A model generated the notes under the pieces. The model made no database searches. It saw only the letters and a list, made by a program, of their open reading frames with translations, and was not told the DNA's origin. Made by a program: the position numbers and the translations under genes. A DNA stretch of 64,000 nucleotides from Anaerobacillus alkalidiazotrophicus (GTDB lineage Bacteria; Bacillota; Bacilli; Bacillales_H; Anaerobacillaceae). Below are positions 9,127 to 18,040 of the stretch, one piece after another (position 1 is the stretch's first letter; every line of letters begins with the position of its first letter). The stretch spans positions 349,686-413,685 of the forward strand of contig NZ_MLQS01000001.1 of the NCBI RefSeq assembly GCF_001866055.1, given 5' to 3'.

Positions 9127-9146
9127 TTAAGTCCACTTCTACTTTC

Positions 9147-9770
9147 TCATTTCAGATGATTTTGAGGTTGTTGTTCATGCTCCTTATGTAATACTTCTGT
9201 AAAAAGGTTCTGTGACATACTTGACCCGATTTCTAATGTTTTGGTTGGTATATTTGGGCTAGCCGTTTGAATCATAGATATCAATATCTGTATATCCTCT
9301 TTTGTAGCGGGTTGCTTTTCAGGTTTAAGTAGATAGCCTAATTAACAATTTGATTCGATCGTAGCCCACTGTACATCACTTATTTTTTGAATACCTAGTT
9401 GTCTCATTCTTACTTCAAGCATATCAACGGATAAACGCATTTTTCTTAAATGTTCCTCATTAATCTGACCATTTTTAACAACCATGACTGATTTGCTGTA
9501 AAAAAAATTTTCAAGCTTGTCGTTTTTCAATACGATATATTCAATAAACAGGAGTGTAAGGACAAGTAACAAAGTAATAATCAACGTAACCCAAATATTT
9601 CGATTCCGCTGAATGATTAATGAACCAACGGCAATCATCATGACCGTCTTTGCAACAGTCAACTGTGAAATTGATTTTCTACCAGCCAGCCGCAAAATAA
9701 GAACCCCACCAAAAACAATAACAATAGCTTTCCATATAAAATGTAAATCCAAGTTATGCTCTCCTTCCAA
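9147..9770 (-). pseudogene. DUF421 / YetF-type gene interrupted by an in-frame TAA
   Basis: The first 142 codons encode a DUF421 protein: membrane segments, RLAGRKSISQLTVAKTVMMIAVGSL, VVKNGQINEEHLRKMRLS, LGIQKISDVQWATIESNC. The stop at 9342-9344 is followed in the same frame by LGYLLKPEKQPATKEDIQIL and onward to a TGA at 9147. This is the normal C-terminal half; family proteins typically read ATIE.NGQLGY here. A CAA to TAA change (with Gly to Cys beside it) explains the stop. The whole frame would be 207 residues. It lies immediately upstream of the CLC gene. Confidence 0.85.
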
Positions 9771-10122
9771 AGCATTTTACTGCTTTAATATTTTTAACTG
9801 AAATAATTTAAATATGTAGAAATGAACACGCAAACTATAAAATTGAAAAGGTATGAAAATAATCAGTTAGTAGGTAAAAATGCGTCCGAATACTGCAGGG
9901 GGGGTTATGTTCGTTTATTTATGGACCAAAAGGATTTTAAGGAGGTAATTAATTAGGAAGTTGCAGAAGTTAGCTAAGTCGAAGAGTGATTTAAAACAAA
10001 AGAAAAATGAACTTAGCGTTCAACAAAGTTATTGAAGTCAGTAGCTTGACTGAAGTGATCGTGCCGATGGCGCCTGGAGCTAGACAGTTTTCAAGTTAGA
10101 AATTTATAAATTGTGATTACAT
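9771..10122. repeat. Intergenic region with dispersed repeat family B, copy 1 (10028-10118)
   Basis: No gene seen. The right part matches 20030-20125 and 61022-61070: shared blocks are CTTGACTGAAGTGATCG, CTAGACAGTTTTC/TCC, and AGTTAGAAATTTATAAATT. It lies directly behind the T-run of the siderophore operon terminator, as the other copies lie behind theirs. Confidence 0.65.
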
Positions 10123-10166
10123 AAAAAAAGTCCTCACCCACAGCTTTCAACTGTTAGTAAGGATTT
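10123..10166 (-). terminator. Terminator of siderophore ABC operon
   Basis: AAAGTCCTCAC...CAG / CTG...GTAAGGATTTT stem ending just before the ATPase stop codon; the minus-strand side has a T tract. The stem closely resembles the yhbH terminator at 18282-18320. Confidence 0.8.
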
Positions 10167-10169
10167 TAT

Positions 10170-10985
10170 TTAAGAATACATTCGCAATTTATTATGATAT
10201 CTTCCAATTGGTATTACAGAAGGAGAACCCGAAACAGGGTCTCTTATTACAGTGCAATGGAGACCAAAAATATCCTCAATCAATTTACTTGTAATAACCT
10301 TTGAGGGTCCGCCCTCTGTGACAAGCTTTCCTTTATGAAGAGCAAAGATATGGTCTGCATAACGTGCGGATAAATTGATATCATGAAGAACCATTACAAT
10401 TGTTGTTCCCCTTTTTCGATTAAGATCTGTTAACAAGTCAAGAATTTCGACTTGATAAGTAATATCTAAATAGGTTGTTGGTTCATCAAGAAACAATATG
10501 TCTGTTTCTTGCGCCAATGCCATTGCAATCCATACACGCTGCCTTTGACCACCTGAAAGCTCATCAATATTTCGATCGGCAAATTCAGTGATATTCATAA
10601 TTTCCATTGCATCAGCAACAGCTTCATAATCTTTTTTTGTCCAACCTTTAAGAAACGTTTGGTGTGGGTATCTTCCTCGTCCCACTAGATCTGCGACCGT
10701 TATTCCCTCAGGAACAATTGGTGATTGAGGTAAAAGTCCTAACACACGAGCCAATTGTTTTGGGGGAATTTTATTGATTGGTTTTCCATCTAAGGTAACT
10801 TGCCCAGATGTAGGTTTAATAAGCTTAGCCATCGTCTTAAGTAGTGTAGATTTACCACAACCGTTGGCTCCAATAATAATGCTTATTTTATTGCTTGGAA
10901 TTGAAATACTAACATCATGTAAAATTGTTTGGCTATCGTATCCAGCAGTGATTCCTTCAGATTGGAAAATATGTGTTGGTTTCAT
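10170..10985 (-). CDS. Iron-siderophore ABC transporter ATP-binding protein
   Basis: 271 residues with Walker A GANGCGKST (about 38-46), signature LSGGQRQRVWIA (about 142-153), Walker B ILFLDEPTTYLD and switch His in VMVLHDINLSARYADH, the FecE/FhuC/YusV arrangement. It energises uptake through the two FecCD-type permeases encoded upstream; the ATG overlaps the permease stop codon by one base. It is the last gene of the four-gene operon. B. subtilis uses a shared ATPase (YusV) for several such importers, whereas here the ATPase is part of the operon. Iron repression via the Fur box at 14144 is inferred. Confidence 0.93.
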   Translation of the reverse strand: MKPTHIFQSEGITAGYDSQTILHDVSISIPSNKISIIIGANGCGKSTLLKTMAKLIKPTSGQVTLDGKPINKIPPKQLARVLGLLPQSPIVPEGITVADLVGRGRYPHQTFLKGWTKKDYEAVADAMEIMNITEFADRNIDELSGGQRQRVWIAMALAQETDILFLDEPTTYLDITYQVEILDLLTDLNRKRGTTIVMVLHDINLSARYADHIFALHKGKLVTEGGPSKVITSKLIEDIFGLHCTVIRDPVSGSPSVIPIGRYHNKLRMYS

Positions 10986-12016
10986 TATAAATCTCCCTTT
11001 CGATTGATTCGGATTAGCAAGTAGATCAAGTAAGGCGCACCAAGAATTCCTGTGATTACACCTACAGGGTATCTAGCAGTAAATGCGAATTGTCCAATAA
11101 GATCTGATGCTAAAACTAAAATGATCCCAACAAGACCGGCTGGAATAATGCATGAAAACCCAACACCAACTAGCCTTTTTGCGATAGGACCAGCAAGAAA
11201 TGCGACAAATGCGATTGGTCCTGTTGCCGCAGTAGCTAAGGCAATGATAAGTACTGAACTGATAACAAGTACAAGTCTTGTTTTATCAGTATTTACTCCA
11301 AGAGAAGTTGCTGCTTGCTCTCCAAGTTCTAACATATCTAATCGTTTCCCGAAGACGATGACTATAGGAGTAAATATGAGAACAGTAATGATAAGAGGAT
11401 AGAGATTCTCCATATTAGCCCCATTAAGACTGCCACTTAGCCATCTCATTGCAGTAGGAAGATCGTGTTGCTTACTAATAAGTAATAAATAGGAAATGAC
11501 CGCGTTTAGCATTGCTTGAATTCCAATTCCTATTAATATTAATCTACCAATAGAAAAAGAAGTTCCTTTCGATAATAGAAATATAACTAAAACTGTAGCA
11601 AGTCCACCAACAACAGAAGCAATAGAAACAACCATATTACTTGCATGTAGTACAATGATACAAAAAACAGCAGCTGCACTTGAACCAGCTGTTATTCCAA
11701 TGACATTTGGGTTTGCTAAAGGATTTCGCAGCATTGTTTGGAAGATATATCCGCCAACTCCGAAGGCAAATCCAGCAAAAACACCTGCAACCATTCTTGG
11801 AAAACGTATCGTGCCCACTGCAAATGATGCACCTTTTACTTCTTCTCCGAGTAGAACACGTACTACATCCTGAACGGGATAAATCGTGTTACCTAACATA
11901 AGCATCGTGCAGCAAAGAGCTAAGGCGATGCTTGCAAGTAAGGCAGTCACAAGTATAAAACGGCGACGTCTCTTTGTTCTACCTGCTATAATAAGATTCA
12001 TAGTTTCATTCATCAT
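10985..12016 (-). CDS. FecCD-family siderophore permease, second subunit
   Basis: 343 residues. An Arg/Lys-rich N-terminus (RTKRRRRF) precedes about nine to ten hydrophobic helices. Family motifs are visible: RFPRMVAGVFAGFAFGVGG, RNPLANPNVIGITAGSSAAA, GPIAFVAFLAGPIAKRLVG and PVGVITGILGAPYLIYLL. It forms a heterodimeric membrane channel with the preceding permease, like YfhA/YfiZ or FepD/FepG. Start and stop overlap both neighbours, showing translational coupling. Confidence 0.92.
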   Translation of the reverse strand: MMNETMNLIIAGRTKRRRRFILVTALLASIALALCCTMLMLGNTIYPVQDVVRVLLGEEVKGASFAVGTIRFPRMVAGVFAGFAFGVGGYIFQTMLRNPLANPNVIGITAGSSAAAVFCIIVLHASNMVVSIASVVGGLATVLVIFLLSKGTSFSIGRLILIGIGIQAMLNAVISYLLLISKQHDLPTAMRWLSGSLNGANMENLYPLIITVLIFTPIVIVFGKRLDMLELGEQAATSLGVNTDKTRLVLVISSVLIIALATAATGPIAFVAFLAGPIAKRLVGVGFSCIIPAGLVGIILVLASDLIGQFAFTARYPVGVITGILGAPYLIYLLIRINRKGDL

Positions 12017-13047
12017 AACGCACGCATTTTCGCTTTCATAGTTAGTAAGATTAAAATAGGAGCCCCAATAAATGCTGTAACTATACCAACTTCTAACTCA
12101 CTAGGACTCCCAATAATCCTACCGCTTATATCTGATATAGTTAAAATAATGGCTCCTGTTAAAGCTGACATAGGGATAATATAGCGTAAATCTGGTCCAA
12201 TAACGAGGCGTATGACGTGAGTAGCTAATAACCCAATAAACCCAATGGGACCCGCTAGTGCTGTTGCTGCAGCACACAATAGAACACCACCAAAAGCCGC
12301 AATAAGTCTAAGCATTCCAGTACGTACTCCTAAACCTTGAGCAACTTCATCACCTAATGCTAATGCATTCAGTCCTGGAGCCGTAAATAATGCTATTATT
12401 ATTCCTAAAATAAGAAACGGAATAAAAGTAGAGATCAAGCCCCAGTCTCCTGATCCAACACTACCAACTTGCCAAAATCTAAATTGATCCATAACATTTG
12501 TGCGAGGAATCATTATTGCGATTACTAGAGAGGATAATGCTGCACTTGTAGCAGCCCCCGCTAAAACGAGTTTAAGGGGCGTGGCACCACCACTCCCCAT
12601 AGAACCAATTCCGAACACAAAAATGGCAGTTATAATTGCTCCTACTAGTGCAAGCCCAATAAATTGACTAGCCGAACTAATATTTAAAAAGGAAATCCCC
12701 AAAACTACAAAGAGAGCTGCCCCTGTGTTGACTCCTAAAATACTAGGATCTGCAATAGGATTACGAGTAACTGATTGCATAAGAGCTCCAGAAACTCCTA
12801 ATGCAGCACCACACATCAAACTAAATACAGTCCTAGCAATTCTTTGGCGAACAACATTTGCTTCGTGGGACTGTACATCTGGGTTAAATAAACCATTCAT
12901 TAGTTCAGTCCATCCAATTATACGAGAGCCAAAGGCAAGTGATGCCAATACACATATACCGAGTAAAATAATAAGAAGAATCAGAACTCTTATAAAATTT
13001 TTCGGCATAAGTAACTGCTTGTTTTCTGAAACGGATGAGTTAAACAT
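12013..13047 (-). CDS. FecCD-family siderophore permease, first subunit
   Basis: 344 residues, about nine to ten transmembrane helices. It shows RQRIARTVFSLMCGAALGVSGALMQ, TRNPIADPSILGVNTGAALFVV, LAGPIGFIGLLATHVIRLVIGPD and ELEVGIVTAFIGAPILILL, all typical of BtuC/FecCD permeases. It begins two bases after the binding-protein stop codon and overlaps the second permease. With its partner it moves a ferric siderophore delivered by the upstream lipoprotein; the specific siderophore cannot be told from sequence. Confidence 0.92.
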   Translation of the reverse strand: MFNSSVSENKQLLMPKNFIRVLILLIILLGICVLASLAFGSRIIGWTELMNGLFNPDVQSHEANVVRQRIARTVFSLMCGAALGVSGALMQSVTRNPIADPSILGVNTGAALFVVLGISFLNISSASQFIGLALVGAIITAIFVFGIGSMGSGGATPLKLVLAGAATSAALSSLVIAIMIPRTNVMDQFRFWQVGSVGSGDWGLISTFIPFLILGIIIALFTAPGLNALALGDEVAQGLGVRTGMLRLIAAFGGVLLCAAATALAGPIGFIGLLATHVIRLVIGPDLRYIIPMSALTGAIILTISDISGRIIGSPSELEVGIVTAFIGAPILILLTMKAKMRAL

Positions 13048-13048
13048 T

Positions 13049-14116
13049 TTATTTTAACTTGCTAGCTGCTTCTGAAATTAAACTTACATATTCATCAATT
13101 GTATACTCAATTGAAAGTGGATTTGGATTTCCAGCCGCTGCTAACGGAGTGTTATCTCCAATAACTGCAACAGATCCTCTTTTGATTGCTGGAACTTGCC
13201 CAAGAATTGGATCAGCTTGCAGTGCTTGCAATGTATTTTCATCTCCATATGTGATTAAAACTTCAACATCATTAAGTGCATCTGCATTTTCAGCACTTAA
13301 TTCGATATAAAAACTATTTGGATCAGCAATATGAACCTTAAGACTTTCAGGGTATTCCATTCCTAACTCACCAAGGAACTCCCCACGCGGGTCTGCAGGT
13401 GTGTAAACATAAAATTTAGATAAATCTGTCGCATTAATCATAGTAAATGCAGCTTTTTTACCTTTAATTTCTGGATACTTATTTGCAGTATCTTGAATTA
13501 ATTTCTCTGTATCAGCAATAAGTTGTTTACCTTCTTCTTCCATTCCCATACCCATGGAATTGAATTTAATTTGATCGCGCCAAGAAGTTACCCAAGGGCC
13601 AGTTTCATATGCTACTACTGGAGCAATTTGACTTAAAGTATCATAATCTTCTTGAGTGATTCCTGAGTATGCTGCAAGAATGACATCTGGATTAGCGTCT
13701 GAAATTGCTTCAAAATCTAAACCATCAGTATCTTGGAAGAGATTCGGATTTTCTTCACCTAGTTCTTTTAATTTCTCTGCAGTCCAAGGTAACATTCCGC
13801 TTTCATCTTGAACTCCATAGTTAGCAGCTGAAAAACCTACAGGCACAACATCAAGAGCAAGAACAACGTCATGATTTGCCCATGAAATAGTAGCAACGCG
13901 CTCAGGTTTCTTTTCAATTACTGTTTCCCCAAATGCATGCTTGATAACGATTGGATATTCATTTGTTACCTCTACAGAATCAGTTGTTTCCGTGTTAGTC
14001 GGCTCGCTCGTTGTTGGTTCTGAACTTGACTGCTGACCAGAGCAACCAACTAGTGCAAACATAAGCATTGTAATCAGTAGTGTTGCAATTAATGAAATTT
14101 TTCGTTTTAGATTCAT
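13049..14116 (-). CDS. Siderophore-binding lipoprotein of ABC importer
   Basis: 355 residues. The signal peptide ends in the lipobox LVGC with the lipidated Cys at position 25, followed by a Ser/Thr/Glu linker (about 26-50). A TroA/FepB-type binding domain follows: PIVIKHAFGETVIEKKPERVATI, then NPDVILAAYSG. This class (YfiY, FeuA, YxeB) tethers at the outer face of the membrane and captures ferric siderophores. It is the first gene of the operon, directly behind a near-consensus Fur box, so it should be strongly expressed under iron starvation. Closest by memory to the YfiY type (hydroxamate/carboxylate), but this is not certain. Confidence 0.93.
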   Translation of the reverse strand: MNLKRKISLIATLLITMLMFALVGCSGQQSSSEPTTSEPTNTETTDSVEVTNEYPIVIKHAFGETVIEKKPERVATISWANHDVVLALDVVPVGFSAANYGVQDESGMLPWTAEKLKELGEENPNLFQDTDGLDFEAISDANPDVILAAYSGITQEDYDTLSQIAPVVAYETGPWVTSWRDQIKFNSMGMGMEEEGKQLIADTEKLIQDTANKYPEIKGKKAAFTMINATDLSKFYVYTPADPRGEFLGELGMEYPESLKVHIADPNSFYIELSAENADALNDVEVLITYGDENTLQALQADPILGQVPAIKRGSVAVIGDNTPLAAAGNPNPLSIEYTIDEYVSLISEAASKLK

Positions 14117-14143
14117 TTATATACCCATCCTCGTCGCGTTTTT

Positions 14144-14158
14144 TGATAATGATTATTA
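14144..14158 (-). promoter_or_regulatory. Fur box upstream of siderophore operon
   Basis: TGATAATGATTATTA matches the 15-bp Bacillus Fur/PerR-type consensus TGATAATNATTATCA at 14 of 15 positions, 28 bp before the binding-protein start codon. Confidence 0.85.
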
Positions 14159-14288
14159 ATATCATTTATTATAGTTTTTAAAAACAGTTTGTCAATGAAA
14201 TTTCTTATATAACTTAGGAGCGATAGTTAATAAAGTCGGTTACAAATTATTCCTATTACATTTTGTTTCATTTTACATTCGTTATTAA

Positions 14289-14888
14289 CTATTTCTTTAA
14301 TTCAACCCCATTTATTTTTAAATGATCATTAAATACCTCTAATATTAATGGAAGATCCTCTGATTTTTGCCATGTTGAAGTATTCCAGATATTCGATTCC
14401 TTTAATGCTCTAGGGCAATGAATATAACATTCCTCTACATCTATTCCTATCCCTAGTAATGGAGTTTTACCTTTTAAACTCATTTTATCTAAGATTTTTT
14501 CATCTTTAATAATCGTTGCTCGCCCGTTAATACGCAGCACCTCTTCTAATCCTGGAATTAAAAATACAAGACCCACATTAGGATTAGATAGTATATTTAT
14601 AATTGAATCTAGTCTTCTATTTCCAGGACGATCTGGTATTACTAATTGATGTTTATTTAAAATGCTAATAGTACCAGGCAAATCACCTCGTGGCGAAACA
14701 TCACATTTTCCTTCTCCATTGGCTGTGGCAAGAAAAAAGATTGGTGACACAGATATCATTTTTTTGCAATGCTCGTCTAAAAAAGGAATACTTTTCTTTA
14801 CTATCAATTCATGCGGCTGCCCGATAATTTCTCTAACTTCCTCCTCTAATGTAATTGCACTACGTGAAAAATTTACTTTCTCCATCAA
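14289..14888 (-). CDS. Pyridoxamine 5'-phosphate oxidase family (FMN-binding split barrel) protein
   Basis: 199 residues. The stretch SPIFFLATANGEGKCDVSPRGD (about residues 50-71), then LVIPDRPGNRRLDSIINILSNPNVGLVFLIPG and RINGRATI, is characteristic of the split-barrel flavin oxidoreductase group related to PNPOx (MSMEG_1061-like subfamily). CYIHCPRALKES near residue 150 is also family-typical. Likely an F420- or FMN-dependent reductase of unknown substrate, not true PdxH. It lies between the siderophore operon and the AraC gene, but has no Fur box of its own; a link to iron metabolism is only positional. Confidence 0.85.
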   Translation of the reverse strand: MMEKVNFSRSAITLEEEVREIIGQPHELIVKKSIPFLDEHCKKMISVSPIFFLATANGEGKCDVSPRGDLPGTISILNKHQLVIPDRPGNRRLDSIINILSNPNVGLVFLIPGLEEVLRINGRATIIKDEKILDKMSLKGKTPLLGIGIDVEECYIHCPRALKESNIWNTSTWQKSEDLPLILEVFNDHLKINGVELKK

Positions 14889-15148
14889 ATCAACTCTTTC
14901 TTAGGCTTTTAACAAAGTAAATTCAATTTCTAGCATAAGATGTCTCTACCTTTGTGTCTGCTAGTAATAATAACCAGTCGACCAACTAAATAGTAACTAG
15001 AATGAACAACTCAGTTTTGAGTTCTAAGTAAAATTTAACCCTCAAACGACACTTTCAAAAATCAGAAAAATCATACTGGCTGAAAACAGAAAATCCTATC
15101 TTAAGAATCATTTAAAAGGTTGAACTCAAGTGCAATGTTAATTGTATA

Positions 15149-15163
15149 TGATAATCATTATCA
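15149..15163 (+). promoter_or_regulatory. Perfect Fur box upstream of AraC-type regulator
   Basis: TGATAATCATTATCA is a perfect palindromic 7-1-7 Fur box. Because it would lie inside the extended open frame that begins at 15142, it argues that translation starts downstream, near 15253-15265. Confidence 0.9.
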
Positions 15164-15264
15164 CAGGAATACCTGCACCTAATTTAATTATTTTTGCAAC
15201 TCATCTAATTGAAAAATATAAAATGATGGAATATACTTTCTTTAAAAGGAGAATGAATGAAAGA

Positions 15265-16266
15265 ATGATCATAACGTCTTACCAACAATCTAAGTCTACA
15301 ATTTTAGAAAAACTAACTTTTACTAAAATTGAATTTGAAAATTATACATTATACACGAATAAAACTAGACCTGAACTTGGTTACCTTATTAATCATTCAA
15401 GAGAAGGTTATTATGATTTACTAATTGCTGACTATACAATACCTGAGGATTTCTCGCTGATCTTTGATAATCCGGAGTTATTAATGCGGTTTGGGGTAGT
15501 TTATGAAGGTGAAACACAGTTTAAGATGGAAAATAATCCTGTATACTCTTTTACTCCTTCATCATTTTTTGTTCTTGAAAAAGATCTTAAAGTTACAACG
15601 ACGTGGAAAAAAGGACAACATTTTCACGGAACCGAAATAACTATATTCGAAAATTATTTTAACGAAATTTTAAAGCCTAATTTTCCAAACATCATTGATT
15701 TTCAATCATTAATTAAGAACTATACTTATATTTATCTACCCTTGGATATTATTGATATCATTGGCCAATTACAATGTTTAAATCACGAAAATTCTTTAAC
15801 TAGCATTTATTTAGAAAGTAAGATTTTAGAGTGCATCGCTATATTAATAAATGAAGTTACAAAATCTAAGGAAAATGCTTTTACAAATCAAATTGACTAT
15901 GGAAATATCCAAGTTGGTTCCAACAGAATAATGAAACTAACCTTTTCTGACATTCAGGCCATTAAAAAAGCCCATGATATTTTACAAAAAAATTATTGTA
16001 ATCCCCCTACTATTAAAGCCTTAAGTAAGATGGTATTTTTAAATGAACAAAAGTTGAAGGCTGGATTTTCGAAGCTTTATCACACATCCATCGGAGAATA
16101 TATAAATAACCTAAGAATGTCTCTTGCTACAAATCTTTTATCTACCACCGATTTAAGTATTGAAGAAATTGCTCATAAAGTTGGTTATAACTACTCCGCA
16201 AACTTTTCTAAAATGTTTAAAAAAACTTATGGAAAAACTCCGTTAAAATTTAGAAAGACAAAATAA
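15265..16266 (+). CDS. AraC-family regulator, PchR-like, iron-controlled
   Basis: The frame is open from 15142, but the Fur box at 15149 and AAAAGGAG at 15244-15251 place the start at ATG 15265 (about 333 residues) or 15253. The C-terminal 100 residues are a double AraC helix-turn-helix: IKALSKMVFLNEQKLKAGFSKLYHTSIGEYI and IEEIAHKVGYNYSANFSKMFKKTYGKTPLKFR. The first half (NEQKLKAGFSKLY) resembles PchR, the siderophore-activated regulator, more than sugar regulators. It lies divergently next to the siderophore importer, so it probably senses the ferric siderophore and activates that operon while being repressed by Fur. The N-terminal half lacks a recognisable cupin motif. Confidence 0.85.
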   Translation: MIITSYQQSKSTILEKLTFTKIEFENYTLYTNKTRPELGYLINHSREGYYDLLIADYTIPEDFSLIFDNPELLMRFGVVYEGETQFKMENNPVYSFTPSSFFVLEKDLKVTTTWKKGQHFHGTEITIFENYFNEILKPNFPNIIDFQSLIKNYTYIYLPLDIIDIIGQLQCLNHENSLTSIYLESKILECIAILINEVTKSKENAFTNQIDYGNIQVGSNRIMKLTFSDIQAIKKAHDILQKNYCNPPTIKALSKMVFLNEQKLKAGFSKLYHTSIGEYINNLRMSLATNLLSTTDLSIEEIAHKVGYNYSANFSKMFKKTYGKTPLKFRKTK

Positions 16267-16387
16267 CGGACAAGGACGAACTATAAAAGAATTGCTAGAT
16301 TGCTTCATGGAAGTAGCCCATGAAGCAAAAAGGAAGAATATCTACACTCACTATTCACTGTCATCATTTATTACGGCATAGTAATCG
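16267..16387. other. Intergenic spacer before repeat A copy 2
   Basis: No gene or convincing terminator seen between the AraC stop codon and the family A repeat. Confidence 0.4.
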
Positions 16388-16504
16388 TCAAATACGAAAA
16401 GACGATCACTTTGAATGGAATCGTCGCTTTGGTGCTAATTCTTTACCAGTATCGTTGAACTGCGCAGCAAGAGATCCTGTTATAACTGATAGGTCTTGTT
16501 CAAC
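16388..16504. repeat. Dispersed repeat family A, copy 2
   Basis: Homologous to 2811-2929 from TCAAATACGA to TTGTTCAAC. The hairpin is GACGAT...ATCGTC here. An outer pair GTTGAAC/GTTCAAC closes the right half. A degraded third relative is seen around 18130-18175 (CTACTGCGCAATAAAAGATT and TTATAAATGA). Confidence 0.7.
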
Positions 16505-16672
16505 TAAAGGTCAGTTAGTTGAATAAGCAATCTTCTTTTTTATCAATTACAGAGTTCGAAGTTAATTGTAAATCCTTTTAAATTTAATTTCACTGGATAA
16601 ATTTCTTTACCAGTTAGATACTAACTCTAGTGTTATTTTTCAACACTAAACTCAATGTGGAGGGATATACTT

Positions 16673-16792
16673 TGGATATTCTTTTTAGTTTATTCTCAAG
16701 CGTAATTACTGCGGGAGTTAGAGTAGCATTCTTCTTTAGCAATATCATATTCAGATTAAATACGATGTTAAGGATGCAATCTCTAAATTAAA
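16673..16792 (+). CDS. Small hydrophobic peptide, 39 residues, unknown
   Basis: A TTG start is preceded by GGAGGG eight bases upstream, and the frame encodes 39 residues starting MDILFSLFSSVITAGVRV and ending in a basic stretch RLNTMLRMQSLN. The central part is hydrophobic and Phe-rich and may associate with the membrane. A strong terminator follows 46 bp downstream, so it looks like an independent small transcription unit. No family is recognised; a sporulation peptide or a type I toxin-like peptide are possible but unsupported. Codon use is ordinary for the window. Confidence 0.5.
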
Positions 16793-16837
16793 TTATTGAA
16801 TATTCATCAAGTATTACCTTGTGTACATTGTTTACGA

Positions 16838-16871
16838 AAAAGGCAAGCCAAGTATTTTGCTTGCCTTTTTT
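16838..16871 (+). terminator. Strong terminator after the 39-residue peptide gene
   Basis: AAAAAGGCAAGC pairs with GCTTGCCTTTTT (12 bp), 10-nt loop, T tract. Confidence 0.9.
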
Positions 16872-16994
16872 AGTTAATACACATTCATACTTATATAAAT
16901 AACTCTCAAGAATTCAAACTTTACATTTCCTTTATATTTTTTAAAAAGATTATATTTCTCCTAATTAGTAAAATATACTTTATGAGGTGATTTT

Positions 16995-17999
16995 ATGGAT
17001 AAAGAGGATTTAAAGCTCACATCTGCTGAGATAGGGACTTTGTGGGCAGAATATGTTAATGGTACAGCTGTTGATATTATAAACAAGTATATGTTATCCA
17101 TTATAGAAGATGAAAAAATAAGAACACTTTTTGAGGATGCGATAAGTACATTTGCAAAACAGAAAAATCAGATAGCTACGTTTATTGAAAATGAGGGATT
17201 TACTGTACCAATTGGATTTACTGATTCAGACCTTAATAAAGGGACAAAAAGATTGTTTTCGGACATTTTTTGTTTACACTATTTACACGTTATGACATTA
17301 CATGGTTTATTGGGACACATAACATCACTTAGTGCCTCTGTAAGAAAGGATTTGAGAAATTTTTATGATTCATGCGATAATGACGGAAAAAGAATGTATC
17401 ATCAAACGATAGAATTACTGTTAGAAAAGGGACATTTTCAAAGAGACCCTTACTTTTACCCTGAAGCAACTCCTGAATTTATTTCAGGTCAACAATTTTT
17501 AGATGGCTACTTTGGGGACAAACGACCTTTAGCTGCGACTGAAATTATCAGTCTTTCGTTTAATTTGAAAAAGAAGATATTGGAGAAAACTCTTTCTATT
17601 GCATTTAGCCAAGTTGCCCAATCTAAAGAAGTAAGAAAATTTTTGGAAACATCGCAAAAGACCTCGGATAACCAAATTCAAGCACTTAGTACTATATTAA
17701 AGAAAGATAATTTGCCTGTACCAATGTCTTGGGAAACAGAAGTCACAACTTCTCAGGATTCTCCTTTTTCAGATAAGTTAATGTTGTATCATATTGGTTT
17801 CCTACTACAAACCGCACAAGCCTATCATGGAACTGGACTTGCTTCTGCAATGCGAACTGACCTTGCCGTAACTTATGAGAAGATTATATTGAAAAACTTG
17901 ATGGTGACAAAAGAATGGTTCAATATAATGACGCAGTATAAGTGGTTAGAGGAGCCTCCACTTTCTCCAAATAGAAAAAACCTTGCAAAAGACAAATAA
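16995..17999 (+). CDS. DUF3231 family protein (two domains), spore-associated family
   Basis: 334 residues made of two related all-helical units. The first begins LTSAEIGTLWAEYVNGTAVDIINKYML (about residues 7-33); the second begins LAATEIISLSFNLKKKILEKTLSIAF (about 180). Each contains an FTDSDLNKGTKRLFSDIF-like or WETEVTTSQDSPFSDKLMLYHIGFL stretch. DUF3231 proteins are restricted to spore-forming Bacillaceae and are often annotated as spore-coat-related (YhcN/YndN-like context), but no activity is known. TGAGGTG sits eight bases before the ATG. A terminator follows. Unrelated in sequence to the DUF2935 protein at 3008, though the architecture is similar. Confidence 0.85.
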   Translation: MDKEDLKLTSAEIGTLWAEYVNGTAVDIINKYMLSIIEDEKIRTLFEDAISTFAKQKNQIATFIENEGFTVPIGFTDSDLNKGTKRLFSDIFCLHYLHVMTLHGLLGHITSLSASVRKDLRNFYDSCDNDGKRMYHQTIELLLEKGHFQRDPYFYPEATPEFISGQQFLDGYFGDKRPLAATEIISLSFNLKKKILEKTLSIAFSQVAQSKEVRKFLETSQKTSDNQIQALSTILKKDNLPVPMSWETEVTTSQDSPFSDKLMLYHIGFLLQTAQAYHGTGLASAMRTDLAVTYEKIILKNLMVTKEWFNIMTQYKWLEEPPLSPNRKNLAKDK

Positions 18000-18011
18000 T
18001 TAACCAATTAG

Positions 18012-18037
18012 CACCTCTTGTTAATGAGAGGTGTTTT
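18012..18037 (+). terminator. Terminator of the DUF3231 gene
   Basis: CACCTCT/AGAGGTG stem followed by TTTTATTTA. Confidence 0.8.
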
Positions 18038-18040
18038 ATT

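Noticed and set aside
9127..9200. Possible fluoride riboswitch upstream of the CLC gene
   Set aside because: The segment is the coding end of the DUF421 pseudogene and lacks the conserved riboswitch core.
9342..9344. Programmed readthrough or recoding at the DUF421 TAA
   Set aside because: TAA is not used for selenocysteine or pyrrolysine, and there is no evidence of a recoding signal; simple nonsense mutation is more likely.
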